Origin: Clostridia bacterium
GTDB lineage: Bacteria > Bacillota > Clostridia > Oscillospirales > CAG-272
Reading direction: 5' to 3'
DNA length: 54,567 nt
Assembly: GCA_017399105.1 (NCBI GenBank)
Contig: JAFQEJ010000045.1
Location: 1 to 54,567, forward strand
Every line of letters begins with the position of its first letter. Positions within the stretch are counted from its first letter, which is position 1. The translations under genes and the position numbers were made by a program. The notes below the pieces were generated by a model. The model was not told the origin of the DNA and searched no databases. It saw only the letters and a program-made list of their open reading frames with translations. Positions 33,963 through 43,802 of the stretch are shown piece after piece.

Positions 33963-34889
33963 ATGTCACTTGAAATTCGCAATCTTAAAAAATGCTACGG
34001 CGATAAGACCGTAGTTGACAATCTGAGCTTTACCATGAAGGAACCGGGGGTCTATGCACTGCTCGGAACCAACGGTGCAGGCAAAACCACATCAATCCGA
34101 ATCATTCTCGGTATGCTCGCTTCTGACGGTGGTGAAGTGTTGTGGAACGGAAAACCTCTTGATCCGCTGGAGGTCAACGTAGGCTACCTTGCAGAAGAGC
34201 GAGGACTATATCCCAAATATACACTGGAGGATCAGCTGCTCTATTTCGCCAAGCTGAAAAAGGTTTCCCGGAAAACAGCCCAGGAGCGCATCAGAATCTG
34301 GGCAGAAAAGTTGGGGGTTGAGGAATACATATACACAGAAAAGGGAGCAAAGCCCAAGACCGCTGATCAGCTCTCCAAGGGCAACCAGCAGAAGATACAG
34401 CTGATGGCAGCGCTTCTTTCGGATCCCGAGCTGATTGTATTGGATGAGCCGCTGTCGGGACTTGATCCCGTGAACTCGGATCTGTTTAAGGCAATCATCA
34501 AGGAAGAGATAGCCAATGGAAAATACCTCATCATGTCCAGCCACCAGATGCCGACCATCGAGGAATTCTGCAGCGATATCACCATCCTTGACCGCGGAAA
34601 AGCTGTTCTGCAGGGCAATCTGAATGAGATTAAACGCAGCTACGGACGCTGTAATATGCTGCTCAAATGCGAGGAAGATATCACCCCCTACTTGAACCGC
34701 GCCGAAGGACTGCTGTCGGTTGAGGAATCACCCGATGCATACAAAATCCGTGTAGCCGGCGCGGATGCGGCAAACAGTCTCCTGCGTACACTCCTTGATC
34801 ATCAGGTGAGCGTTATCCGTTTTGAGCTTCGCGAGCCCTCGCTGCATGAAATTTTCGTTGAAAAAGTAGGCGGTAATCATGAGGTATAA
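33963..34889 (+). CDS. ABC transporter ATPase, NatA/CcmA type
   Basis: ATPase of an ABC-2 type exporter. From ATG 33963 the 308-residue protein has Walker A GTNGAGKTTS (about 34-43), the Q-loop (YLAEERGLYPKYT), a degenerate signature LSKGNQQK instead of LSGGQ, typical of the NatA group, Walker B LIVLDEPLSGLDP and H-loop MSSHQM. A C-terminal regulatory domain of about 90 residues follows. Its end overlaps the first permease gene by 11 nt. NatA-type systems export Na+, antibiotics or peptides; the substrate here is unknown. A GTG at 33945 is in frame but has no ribosome site. Confidence 0.9.
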   Translation: MSLEIRNLKKCYGDKTVVDNLSFTMKEPGVYALLGTNGAGKTTSIRIILGMLASDGGEVLWNGKPLDPLEVNVGYLAEERGLYPKYTLEDQLLYFAKLKKVSRKTAQERIRIWAEKLGVEEYIYTEKGAKPKTADQLSKGNQQKIQLMAALLSDPELIVLDEPLSGLDPVNSDLFKAIIKEEIANGKYLIMSSHQMPTIEEFCSDITILDRGKAVLQGNLNEIKRSYGRCNMLLKCEEDITPYLNRAEGLLSVEESPDAYKIRVAGADAANSLLRTLLDHQVSVIRFELREPSLHEIFVEKVGGNHEV

Positions 34890-36297
34890 GTTGGATGAAC
34901 GCCTTCGCGGCTGGCGTGAGGTATATGCCTTTTCAGCTCTTCAATCGCTGAAAAGCAAAGCCACGAAAATTACGACGGTAATCTTCTGTGTTATTGCTCT
35001 CTTCTCTCTGCCTGTATTCACACTTATCATGGATAATGATGATGCACATGCAATCGACGCGCTGGATATCAAAACAATCTACTATTACGATGAAAGCGGC
35101 TTTTCCATTCTCGACGGCATGAATACAGCACTCGAAGGCGGAAGACTGAGCGGGGCAGAAGTGATCAAGCTGAACAGCGCCGATTATGACAGGAAGATTC
35201 TCGCAATGGAGTCTGCGGAATACGGTGAAGCAGACATTCTCTGTCACTTCCTAATTTCAAATGAAACCGGCTACACACTGCGTGTTGCTTTTCCGAAATC
35301 AGAATCTGTCAGCGAACTGGATGCCAACGATGCAGCCGCCGAAATCGCTGCAGTCTTCCATGATATGATCTTTATTACATCGGGACTCCCCGAGGATGAG
35401 ATTTCATCGCTGATGGAGCCTATCGAATATGAGCTGATTACAGACTATATTCCTGCTGATGGAAATGACAGCACTGTTGATGTCGGCAGCGATGATATGT
35501 CTGAAATCAATGTGAATCGTCAGGGGCTCACCATGGCTGAATACGGCGTGTCTTATGCCTGCATCCTGATTGTGATGATCTTCGTTGCCATCTTCGGTGA
35601 GATGATCGCCACTTCGGTGGTGACAGAAAAAGCGAATCGCGTAACCGAATATTTGCTGACCTCCATCCGTCCGCTGGCGCTGATTTTCGGTAAAGTGCTT
35701 GCCGGGCTGACAGTCATGCTCCTGCAGTTCGCGACGATTGCAGCATCGCTTGTCTGTTCTGTGTACATTGAAAATGCCATTTCTGGCAGAGACGGACTGC
35801 CCCCTTATCTCTCTCAGTTATTCTCTGAGGAGAGTATTGCATCCTTTACTCCTCTTCGCGTGATTCTTGCAGTAGTGGTCATCATCTTCGGATTCCTCCT
35901 TTACGGTACACTTGCCGGACTTGTAGGCGCTTCTGTCAGCCGCGTTGAGGAAACAACCGAAGGTCTCAAGGGCTTTACCTTTGTGCTGATGATCGGCTGC
36001 TATCTCGGACTTGCCAATACGATTTACTCCATGTTTGATGCAGGAAGTCTGCTTTTCTGGCTTTCGATGCTGCTTCCCATCTCATCGCCCTTCGTTATTC
36101 CTGCCTATCTGCTTATCGGCAGAGTGTCCACACCAATCGCTCTCGGATCGCTCGCTGTTCTTATGATATCCTTTATTCTGCTGAGCATTTTCGTGGCGAA
36201 TGTATATGAAGGCATGATCTTCCACAACGGATCGAGACTGAAGCTGAAGGATATCCTGCAGCTCTCCAGGAAGGAGGCACATCATGAATCCAAATAA
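34879..36297 (+). CDS. ABC-2 type permease, NatB-like, subunit 1
   Basis: Membrane subunit of the exporter, 472 residues. One N-terminal membrane segment (about 36-55, TVIFCVIALFSLPVFTLI) is followed by an extracytoplasmic domain of about 170 residues, then five or six segments (about 230-450). The motif VVTEKANRVTEYLLTSIRPLALIFGKV is the typical cytoplasmic ABC-2 contact segment (read in two parts). Its start lies inside the ATPase gene and its end overlaps the second permease by 14 nt, so all three are translationally coupled. Confidence 0.88.
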   Translation: MRYKLDERLRGWREVYAFSALQSLKSKATKITTVIFCVIALFSLPVFTLIMDNDDAHAIDALDIKTIYYYDESGFSILDGMNTALEGGRLSGAEVIKLNSADYDRKILAMESAEYGEADILCHFLISNETGYTLRVAFPKSESVSELDANDAAAEIAAVFHDMIFITSGLPEDEISSLMEPIEYELITDYIPADGNDSTVDVGSDDMSEINVNRQGLTMAEYGVSYACILIVMIFVAIFGEMIATSVVTEKANRVTEYLLTSIRPLALIFGKVLAGLTVMLLQFATIAASLVCSVYIENAISGRDGLPPYLSQLFSEESIASFTPLRVILAVVVIIFGFLLYGTLAGLVGASVSRVEETTEGLKGFTFVLMIGCYLGLANTIYSMFDAGSLLFWLSMLLPISSPFVIPAYLLIGRVSTPIALGSLAVLMISFILLSIFVANVYEGMIFHNGSRLKLKDILQLSRKEAHHESK

Positions 36298-37600
36298 AAA
36301 AAGTCCCTTCGCCGGAACGATCGATATTCTGAAATTTACATTCGGTCATACCGTAAAAACCGGCGGCTTTATTTCATCCACCGTTCTTGTGTCGCTTCTG
36401 CTCTGTATCGGACTTGCACTGGTATCGATAATCCCTGCAATGATGCAGCAGGAGGATGACAGTGACAGTGAGCAGATGCATATTTATGTAGTCGGAGACG
36501 GTGTAGTGGATATGCAGTTCTGCAGCAGTGCCGTCATGAATTCCATTGAAAATATCACCTTCGAAGACAGTTCCAAAACGGTTGACGAGCTTGCTGCCGA
36601 AATTGCAGAGAGCGGCTATAACAGCGCAGGAATCATCAACTCCACACTGTCCCAGGAAGACGGCAAGATCACCTTCATTCTTCCCACAGGCTCGGATATT
36701 TCAGAAGAAAGCGCACTGAACATCCTCGATCGGCTATCGAATGCTCTGAAGCAGAACGAAGCTGCAATGTCGGGACTGCCACCTGCTGTCATATCAGCGC
36801 TGAGTATGTCGGTATTCACCGATGTCTATTCGGCTGGAGAAGCAAGCCGCTCGATTGGAGAAATTCTGATCGATATGCTCGCTCCGATGATCATTTCACT
36901 GGTAGTATATATGGTGATTCTCCTCTATGGTCAGACTATCAGCAAGAGCATCATATCCGAAAAATCCTCCAAGCTGATGGAGATGCTGCTGACCTCAGTA
37001 CGCCCATATGCCATCATAGCCGGAAAGGTCGGTGCTCTCTGGCTGGCATCTCTGATGCAGTTTACTATCTGGGTACTGTCGGGTATCTGCGGTTATATGA
37101 TTGGAATGATCGCCGCAAAAGCCATACAGCCCGAATATGTCAGTTTTATCGACGAACTGATCAAGCTGATCCGCGAGCACACCTCAGCAGAGGCGTTTTC
37201 TCCGTTTGCAATCTTGATGGGAACACTAACCATGCTGCTCGGTATCTTCTTTTACTTTGTCTTTGCAGCTCTTGCGTCCTCTAAGATTCAGCGTGCTGAG
37301 GAATTATCAAACGGAATGGTTATCTTTCAGATGCCGGTGGTGTCAGCATTCCTCCTTACATATATGCTTCCGCTTACAGGTGGTAATTCTGCGATTACGG
37401 CACTTTTCCCGTACATCCCATTTACAGCCGCATTTTCAACACCTTCAAGCGTGATCATCGGAAATACATCCATATTGACTTCAGTGATCTCGCTGATTAT
37501 TACCGTTGCCGCAACATTGTTGGTGATATGGCTGACCGGACGGAATTATAAGAATAATCTGTTCAATCAGGGAAAGAAATCAAAACTGTTTGGTAAATAA
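36284..37600 (+). CDS. ABC-2 type permease, NatB-like, subunit 2
   Basis: Second membrane subunit, 438 residues, same architecture as its neighbour: a segment at about 22-45, a shorter extracytoplasmic domain, then five segments from about 205 on. The contact motif reads IISEKSSKLMEMLLTSVRPY. Two different permeases with one ATPase indicate a heterodimeric exporter. ATG 36284 is preceded by GGAGG inside the first permease gene. A terminator follows directly after the stop. Confidence 0.88.
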   Translation: MNPNKKSPFAGTIDILKFTFGHTVKTGGFISSTVLVSLLLCIGLALVSIIPAMMQQEDDSDSEQMHIYVVGDGVVDMQFCSSAVMNSIENITFEDSSKTVDELAAEIAESGYNSAGIINSTLSQEDGKITFILPTGSDISEESALNILDRLSNALKQNEAAMSGLPPAVISALSMSVFTDVYSAGEASRSIGEILIDMLAPMIISLVVYMVILLYGQTISKSIISEKSSKLMEMLLTSVRPYAIIAGKVGALWLASLMQFTIWVLSGICGYMIGMIAAKAIQPEYVSFIDELIKLIREHTSAEAFSPFAILMGTLTMLLGIFFYFVFAALASSKIQRAEELSNGMVIFQMPVVSAFLLTYMLPLTGGNSAITALFPYIPFTAAFSTPSSVIIGNTSILTSVISLIITVAATLLVIWLTGRNYKNNLFNQGKKSKLFGK

Positions 37601-37605
37601 TAAAC

Positions 37606-37636
37606 ATGGTTGCATCTTAAACGGTGCAGCCATTTT
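37606..37636 (+). terminator. Terminator of the ABC exporter operon
   Basis: ATGGTTGCA (37606-37614) pairs with TGCAGCCAT (37625-37633) with one wobble pair, followed by TTTTAC. Confidence 0.6.
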
Positions 37637-37672
37637 ACATGAAATACGTTAGAATTAAGAGATATATAAGAA

Positions 37673-37708
37673 GACCTCCCAAGATGATTGAAACATACTT
37701 GGGAGGTC
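37673..37708 (-). terminator. Terminator of the GH42-like lipoprotein gene
   Basis: GACCTCCCAAG (37673-37683) pairs perfectly with CTTGGGAGGTC (37698-37708). The minus strand continues TTCTTATATAT, a poor but U-rich tract. It lies 38 nt after the stop at 37746. Confidence 0.7.
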
Positions 37709-37745
37709 ATAATATTATAAAGAATTAACAGGACTAAGTCTGTAC

Positions 37746-40700
37746 TTATCTTTCAGCTTTATATTTTGCAACAAGGTCTGCGATGTACTCAGCATTGAAG
37801 GAATTGACCGCCTTGGAACCGCCGAGCATCTCCTCGGAGTTGTTCTCAAAGTTAGTTGCCCATTCTTTGCCTTCGGGAGTGTCAAGTGCCTCGCGGAGCT
37901 TCTTTGTAAAGAATGCGATTTCCTTCATCTGTGTGGAGGTCGCATAACCGTCGCAGAGATGGTCCTGCCAGAGAATACCGGGCACGCCGCCGTTTTCGTA
38001 GGTTGCCTTGTACCAGGTGTATACCGAGCATACGGTGCTGATATAAGCGCCCTTTTTGGTATCACCGGTGGTGTTGTACTCGTATGAAAAATCATTGCCC
38101 CACTTTGAGTTGGATGCGATATCTCGCATGCGGTTGAACTGCGGGAGCAGCATGGGAATGATACCCGATTCAACACTCGCCTTGGTCAGCTCTGCAACTT
38201 CAGAAGGTGTGTAAGGAAGTGTTGTGTAGTCGGAATGCGAATAAAGTACATCGGCGCCCGACATAATTTCTGCGATCATAGCACAACGTCTCTGGCTATA
38301 GTAAACATGGCGGTAATGCGAATTATCTGTGTTGGGATCAACCGCAGCCATCCAGTTTGCACCTTCAGTTCTCAGATTCAGTCTGGTCTTGGGCATGGCG
38401 GTTTCAATTTCAGTGATCACATCGACATAATTCTCCACACGCTCATAAGTGCGGAAGATATCGAGATCTGCTGTAGCACGGCTCCACTCCTCAAAGGGCG
38501 CCTTGCCGTTCTTGTACTGACGCCAGCCGTGGTCATCGGTAGTACCTTCCTCGGGATCGATGGCATCGAAGCTTGCATAATCGGTGCCCCACGCTTCGTT
38601 GACAGCTTCAATGTTGCCATAAAGCTCACTTAAGAAGATACGGAATTTGTTCTTCAACGAATCGGACATCTTCAGACGTGCATTGAAATCAATACGCATC
38701 CAACCGCGCGTATCCTCTACAGAGAGTACGATTGCATCGTTTCCGCCAATCCAGTAGTTGTCGCCCCAGCGCTGGAACTGATAAACAGATTTGATTCCGT
38801 TGGAAAGCGCAAGCAGTTTTTCATTGGAAATACCCTCTTGCTGGAGAGCGGTAATGCGGTTGTAGTCAATCCATGTTGCTTTAGAAATATTACCGGACGA
38901 TTCATAGGGATAGGTAACCGCGCCTTCCATGGTGAGACCAATCTCACGCATGACATCGGCGGAGAACCAGAAGGCATCGATGTTGTCAGAGATTCCTGTG
39001 CCGCCGCTCATATCATATTCAAAAGCGGCTGTGGTGGTGACCAGATTGATGCCGCTCTCCTGCATATCAAGAAGCATGTTGATGACATTTCCCGCAGCAT
39101 CGGGACCTTGCTGAACGTTACCGCGCATATCTGCCATGGACTGTGCTGTAATGGCAGGGAAGCGAGTGCCATCTTCGAGAATGACATAGTTTTCGTTGTC
39201 GGGATTGAATTCAATCTTCAGAGAATCAGATTCAATCTCAACAGGGAGTGTTACAGAAACAAGATTGTCACTGTTGCCGGTCAGCAGCTTCAGTGTAATG
39301 CTGTCAGACCAGGGAGCCGGCTGAACATACATGGTGGAGGTGACGTTTGTATCGGACATTTTGATCCATGTATCATAGCTCGACATGAATTCCTCATAAG
39401 TATGCAGCCAGGTGTTTCTTGCAGGTTTTGAAGCTTTATTCTTCGTGAGCTTGGGCTCGACAACAGCCGCATCTTTTTTTACTGTGAAATCAAGGGTGCT
39501 GGAGCTGTAGACATGACCGCCCCAAATCTTGACTCCGTAGTTTTCGGGATTGGCAGTTTCGGTACGGACAATGTTGTTCATTGTGATTCTTAAATCGCCC
39601 TCGGGGAGAACCATCTTGAAGGTAACCCAAACCTCACCGCTTTCACCGGGGTAGAGATCCTCAGTAATGCGATAATAAATGTTCTCAGGTGTTGCTTTCT
39701 GAACCCACTTTCCATCTTCATTCACATAAAGAATGGGTGCAAAGCAGAATGTACCGTTGCCGTCGCCGTCAAGAATGGTATTTCCGATATTGGTATATTT
39801 AAACTTAAACCAGTGACAGTCGGCAGCCTCTACCTCAGAAGAAAGCGTGAGCGCACTCAGATTATAATGAGGATACTGTGTAGATTGGGTATCATTAAAG
39901 TCTGCCATGATCTTGGCTCTGACGCCGGCATTGTTGTAGCCTGCAACATATCCGAGATACTCGTATTCAAGATCCACCGTGCCCGGCAGGTTCAGATCAT
40001 AATAAACATTGTCACCGGTCTTTTCAGCAAGCTGAGCGGCATTTGCACCGACATGAATCTTCTGCTTCTTGTTAGGATTGCTGATCGTATATTCGACCGG
40101 AACCGCATCATAGGCGGTTACGTTTTTCGGTACAGAGAAGGTAACCTTTACTCCGTCTGTTTCGAGTTCTGCAGTCAGCTTTTCAGCATTATCATATTTG
40201 TGCAGAGTTCCTGCTTTTTCTGCTTCTCGGGAAATGGGGTTATAAATCAAACCTCCATCCTCTGCAATGTCATAGCCGACAACCTCGCTCGGTTCGACTA
40301 CAGTGCTTAATTCTTTAGCCATTTGAATATCCTCCTCGGTTTTCAGATACATCTTCTCACCGGTGGCATTCAGCGGCTTATAATAGTTCATAGCAATGCT
40401 TCCTACAGCACCGCCCCAGCCATCGGAGGAGTCGTTGTCTCTGATTTTGATGTATAGGTTTTTTACGATGTTAAAATCGTAGGGATTAATGGTGACAATC
40501 GTGTTGTTGCTCATGTCCCGTGCCGGTTCACCTGAAACATCAGCATAATTGAATACAGTCGTGTATTCTGAATCATCAGGTGAAACTTCAATCAGATAAT
40601 TTTGATATACGCTGAGATCAAAGGTCGGCTCGGTCATTTCCGAAATGTCGAACTTGTAAACAAGCTCTGCATTTCCATCAGCAAAACGTATAGCGGAAGT

Positions 40701-41357
40701 GGTGTTGCCGCTGTTATAATGCAGGAAGGCTTCATCCAGATTCTGCTCATTGGTCATAATTACATTGGAGATAAAGTCATAGGTAACGCCATCCTGCTTC
40801 ATATTCGGCTCTTCCACATAGGTGAGAAGACAGTTGTTGGCGGAGGTTAGTACAGTCAACTTGTTATCCCCGGTCAGATAGTTTTCGATGAAGTAATTCA
40901 CTGCCATTTCTGTTGTTGCATCGTCGTATCCAACAATAGCAATGTACTGATCGGTGACTGTGATTGAATACTGGTTATAGCCGATCTTCTCAAGTGCCGT
41001 TGTCGAGAGCTCTCGATTGGTTTTGCCGATCAGAATTTCGCGCCGTCCGGAGTTATCCTCTTTGCCGTCCCAGTCTGTCTTGAGAGCCGGTGAGAAGCCG
41101 TAGCTTTCCTCAATTGCAGTTCTGAGCTCAATGGAAATTGTGCTGTAATGACGATCTGCAGAGTCGGAGCGCACGATAAAGAAAGGCGGATCATCTGTGA
41201 TCGTAAAGCCGTTGTCCAAAGAAGCCGAAGAAGAGGATTCCCCGGTCGAAAGCCCGGTTTCGCTGTTTCCGTCGGTTGTACTGTCGCAGGATATGGCACT
41301 GAGACCACAGAGCAGAATTGTGACTGCAGCCAGTATCAGGGATAAAACACGTTTCAT
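37746..41357 (-). CDS. Very large lipoprotein with a GH42/clan-A-like glycosidase domain
   Basis: A 1203-residue surface lipoprotein (signal peptide, lipobox LSAISC, Cys 24, Ser-rich linker to about 50). Residues 55-170 resemble the N-terminal domain found before glycosidase modules such as GH67 (REILIGKTNRELS, IAIVGYDDATTEMAVNYFIENYL in parts). The middle (about 190-740) is beta-rich, with carbohydrate-binding-like folds. From about 760 a TIM barrel appears, with the GH42-like motif FRIFLSELYGNIEAVNEAWGTDY (in parts) near 905 and the end GVPGILWQDHLCDG. So it is probably a cell-surface beta-glycosidase. Its substrate and exact family are uncertain. The putative cytoplasmic glycosidase gene just upstream is 22 nt away, same transcript. 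Confidence 0.75.
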   Translation of the reverse strand: MKRVLSLILAAVTILLCGLSAISCDSTTDGNSETGLSTGESSSSASLDNGFTITDDPPFFIVRSDSADRHYSTISIELRTAIEESYGFSPALKTDWDGKEDNSGRREILIGKTNRELSTTALEKIGYNQYSITVTDQYIAIVGYDDATTEMAVNYFIENYLTGDNKLTVLTSANNCLLTYVEEPNMKQDGVTYDFISNVIMTNEQNLDEAFLHYNSGNTTSAIRFADGNAELVYKFDISEMTEPTFDLSVYQNYLIEVSPDDSEYTTVFNYADVSGEPARDMSNNTIVTINPYDFNIVKNLYIKIRDNDSSDGWGGAVGSIAMNYYKPLNATGEKMYLKTEEDIQMAKELSTVVEPSEVVGYDIAEDGGLIYNPISREAEKAGTLHKYDNAEKLTAELETDGVKVTFSVPKNVTAYDAVPVEYTISNPNKKQKIHVGANAAQLAEKTGDNVYYDLNLPGTVDLEYEYLGYVAGYNNAGVRAKIMADFNDTQSTQYPHYNLSALTLSSEVEAADCHWFKFKYTNIGNTILDGDGNGTFCFAPILYVNEDGKWVQKATPENIYYRITEDLYPGESGEVWVTFKMVLPEGDLRITMNNIVRTETANPENYGVKIWGGHVYSSSTLDFTVKKDAAVVEPKLTKNKASKPARNTWLHTYEEFMSSYDTWIKMSDTNVTSTMYVQPAPWSDSITLKLLTGNSDNLVSVTLPVEIESDSLKIEFNPDNENYVILEDGTRFPAITAQSMADMRGNVQQGPDAAGNVINMLLDMQESGINLVTTTAAFEYDMSGGTGISDNIDAFWFSADVMREIGLTMEGAVTYPYESSGNISKATWIDYNRITALQQEGISNEKLLALSNGIKSVYQFQRWGDNYWIGGNDAIVLSVEDTRGWMRIDFNARLKMSDSLKNKFRIFLSELYGNIEAVNEAWGTDYASFDAIDPEEGTTDDHGWRQYKNGKAPFEEWSRATADLDIFRTYERVENYVDVITEIETAMPKTRLNLRTEGANWMAAVDPNTDNSHYRHVYYSQRRCAMIAEIMSGADVLYSHSDYTTLPYTPSEVAELTKASVESGIIPMLLPQFNRMRDIASNSKWGNDFSYEYNTTGDTKKGAYISTVCSVYTWYKATYENGGVPGILWQDHLCDGYATSTQMKEIAFFTKKLREALDTPEGKEWATNFENNSEEMLGGSKAVNSFNAEYIADLVAKYKAER

Positions 41358-41379
41358 TTAATAACCTCCGTAATATTAT

Positions 41380-43503
41380 TTATTTGACAAATTTCAGTTT
41401 TACCGAAACGCCTTCATCGGAATTTGCAAACTTCAGAAGAAGTGTCTTTGTAGACTCATCCCAAACAGAATCGATAGGATGATCTTTTCCCGTCAGCTCG
41501 GCTGAGACTGTGAGAGGCGGACGCTTTAGTGCCAGTCTGATCGCGCATTCGGTTTCGTTTGCGGAATAAGCCACAAAGGAACAGGAACGGGCGGTTGCTT
41601 TATATTTTTCAAGCCGCGCTGCCGCAGCAATGACGGTAACCGGAGCTTTCTTATCAGTCTTTGCAAGATTATAATAAAGACCTACAGAGCCGACCTCCAG
41701 TGTGGGATTTTCCAGCGTGTTAAGAGAAGAGGAGTACAAATCCACATAGCTGCCTTCGAGTACATAAGGCTTGCTGTATTCGCTTTCATCGAGTACAGCG
41801 GTTATTGTGTAGGGACCGCGGTCAAGAATCATCGCGCTGGTGGGCTTCCATTCGATGCCTGCGCGCTGAAGAGTCTCTTTAACATAACTGCGGTAGACAT
41901 TTGCATTTTCACTGTTTTCAGCAAAGCTTGCAGGATCCGAATTGATGACACAAAGCAGACCTTTGCCAACTTCATAAATGCCGTTATCGAGAGAAGCAGA
42001 AAGTCCGCATGCTTCAAAGAGATGTTCAGCAGGCGTATTGTAATTACAGTCACCGGTGTTCCACCATGCACGGATTTTATGGAAGGAATCAGCACCGTCA
42101 CCCACATAAACAAGCACACCCCCCTCACGAATCCAGCCTGCAATCGCGTTGTGGATATCGGGAAACTCGGGCTTCATGAATTCATAGCTGAGCACCATAG
42201 CACGGTAAGCCTTAAGATACCCTGCAAAACGGCGAATGTTATCAAGCTGCACCGGACGTGTTGCAAGACCATGCTTGAGCAGAGGAAGTGCCAGACCGTA
42301 GAGAGGACTGAACAAAATACCGCTTGCAGCTTCTTGTTTGGGGTCTCCGTCGGGATAGATGCGCTCGAACATTGCAGAGTCGGCAAGAAGAATGCCGATT
42401 TCGGACTTTTCTTCTCTCCAGGAAACATCATCCTGTTTCATGTCACGGAGCGTGTTCATCACGGAAAGCAGGTTGGTGCGGTAATCCCAGGGCATAACCT
42501 CTTTGCCGTTGCCATCCTCACGGGGATACTGACCCATGAATACGCGGCTGGGCCAGGGTGCTACTTCAAAATTGTATATTTCGGGATGCAGCAGGGAAGC
42601 GGTGACTGTACGGTAATAGTTGTAGCGGTAATCTGCCCATGTGTGCTTCGGATCGTCCTCTATGGGATCGGCGAGATACCACATACGACGGCCTGTTCCG
42701 CGTACCAGCTCCTGCATGATGCCATATTCAAGAAAAGCGGTCTCAAAGGTACGCTCCTTTACAACACCCTCGTATTGATTGGCAGTGCGGGATGTACCGG
42801 TCCAGATCTGTGCGATATAACCGTCAACACCGGGCAGATCAATCAAAGCGGATTCGGGAGATACGATGCGCCACTGAGAATAATTGATCAGCGAATGAGT
42901 CGGCACATAGAAGCGAAGCAGTCTGCCATACTTCACCATAGCATATTCCTTCAGTGCGGAGCAGAGTCTGTCGAGCATACGTGTGTAAAGATACTGCTTC
43001 AGCTTGGAGCAGCGATACTGAGCTTCACAGGAGGATGCTGGATCCTGCCAGGGCTCTTTATAATATATCTGCCATTCACGCTTGAAGGCTTCGGAATAAC
43101 CTGCCGAAACCCAGAATTCGGGTTCCTCAAGATGAATCGCTTCGACGCCTGCATCAACTGCAACCTTCAGCTTTTCGGTGAGATATTCGGCAAAAGAAAT
43201 GGCAGGAACCATGTAGGGCACATCCTTACCGTGATTGATTTCATTTCCGTCACGTCTGACCTGTCCTTCGCTGTGATGGTCGCGTCCGTCAAATTTTCCA
43301 TAAAGATAGTCCTGATATTCGCCCCAGGATACGCCGGTCATCAGATGGATGACATACCCCTTCTTTTTCCAGGGCTTGACTCGTTCCTTGATGTTATGTA
43401 TGCCGTACACCATAACAAAGTCGCACTGTACATTGAATTTTCCGTCGTACGGGCGAATTTCCTGAACGCCGGTACGTTCATCTTTTCTGTCATAAATCTG
43501 CAT
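41380..43503 (-). CDS. Putative cytoplasmic glycoside hydrolase, family unassigned
   Basis: A 707-residue protein without signal peptide. The first 400 residues look like a (beta/alpha)8 glycosidase: VIHLMTGVSWGEYQDYLYG, VAVDAGVEAIHLEEPEFW with a clustered acidic pair at a strand end, and GVDGYIAQIWTGTSR. The second half has a GATase-like/trimerisation domain (YRAMVLSYEFMKPEF, GGVLVYVGDGADSF) and a beta-sandwich end, the layout of GH42-type enzymes. I do not recognise a definite family. ATG 43503 has AGGAG about 8 nt upstream; the longer frame to 43641 covers the promoter and is rejected. It is first of a two-gene transcript with the large lipoprotein. Confidence 0.68.
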   Translation of the reverse strand: MQIYDRKDERTGVQEIRPYDGKFNVQCDFVMVYGIHNIKERVKPWKKKGYVIHLMTGVSWGEYQDYLYGKFDGRDHHSEGQVRRDGNEINHGKDVPYMVPAISFAEYLTEKLKVAVDAGVEAIHLEEPEFWVSAGYSEAFKREWQIYYKEPWQDPASSCEAQYRCSKLKQYLYTRMLDRLCSALKEYAMVKYGRLLRFYVPTHSLINYSQWRIVSPESALIDLPGVDGYIAQIWTGTSRTANQYEGVVKERTFETAFLEYGIMQELVRGTGRRMWYLADPIEDDPKHTWADYRYNYYRTVTASLLHPEIYNFEVAPWPSRVFMGQYPREDGNGKEVMPWDYRTNLLSVMNTLRDMKQDDVSWREEKSEIGILLADSAMFERIYPDGDPKQEAASGILFSPLYGLALPLLKHGLATRPVQLDNIRRFAGYLKAYRAMVLSYEFMKPEFPDIHNAIAGWIREGGVLVYVGDGADSFHKIRAWWNTGDCNYNTPAEHLFEACGLSASLDNGIYEVGKGLLCVINSDPASFAENSENANVYRSYVKETLQRAGIEWKPTSAMILDRGPYTITAVLDESEYSKPYVLEGSYVDLYSSSLNTLENPTLEVGSVGLYYNLAKTDKKAPVTVIAAAARLEKYKATARSCSFVAYSANETECAIRLALKRPPLTVSAELTGKDHPIDSVWDESTKTLLLKFANSDEGVSVKLKFVK

Positions 43504-43802
43504 AAGAATACTCCTTTTCCTCCGAAATACAAATAGAGAACGATCGGATGATATGGATAGAGATTTCGATATGATAAAAAATGCATATCGCTTCAAACAT
43601 GATAACGTATTTTTAGAATAATTGCAAGCAATATTCTGCAAATTTTATTAAGGTGCACACTGTTTAGAAATAATGCACAATAAAACATCTGCCTATTCAG
43701 CAGAATGACCAAGGAAGAAAATCTGTCACCAAAATCAATGGCAGCAATATACTGTAGAGAGGGGAAAGAACTCCCTCAAATAAAAAACGGGTGGTGCTGA
43801 AC
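43504..43802. other. Divergent intergenic region between glycosidase and Cys-rich protein genes
   Basis: About 300 nt without a gene. The left third holds the minus-strand leader and promoter (43599-43627). Near the right end GAGGG and CCCTC (43758-43777 region) form a short hairpin before the GGTGGTG ribosome site of the small rightward gene. I see no clear sigma-A promoter for that gene, which would fit a sporulation sigma factor. Confidence 0.45.
43599..43627 (-). promoter_or_regulatory. Sigma-A promoter of the glycosidase-lipoprotein operon
   Basis: On the minus strand TTGCAA (43627-43622) and TATCAT (43604-43599) are spaced 17 bp. The leader to ATG 43503 is about 90 nt and contains CGATAT/ATATCG arms (43567-43590). 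Confidence 0.65.

Noticed and set aside
42022..43536. Long open frame (504 codons) on the plus strand opposite the putative glycosidase
   Set aside because: The opposite strand has a good start, promoter and glycosidase-like motifs. The plus-strand product resembles nothing and would run through the minus-strand start region.
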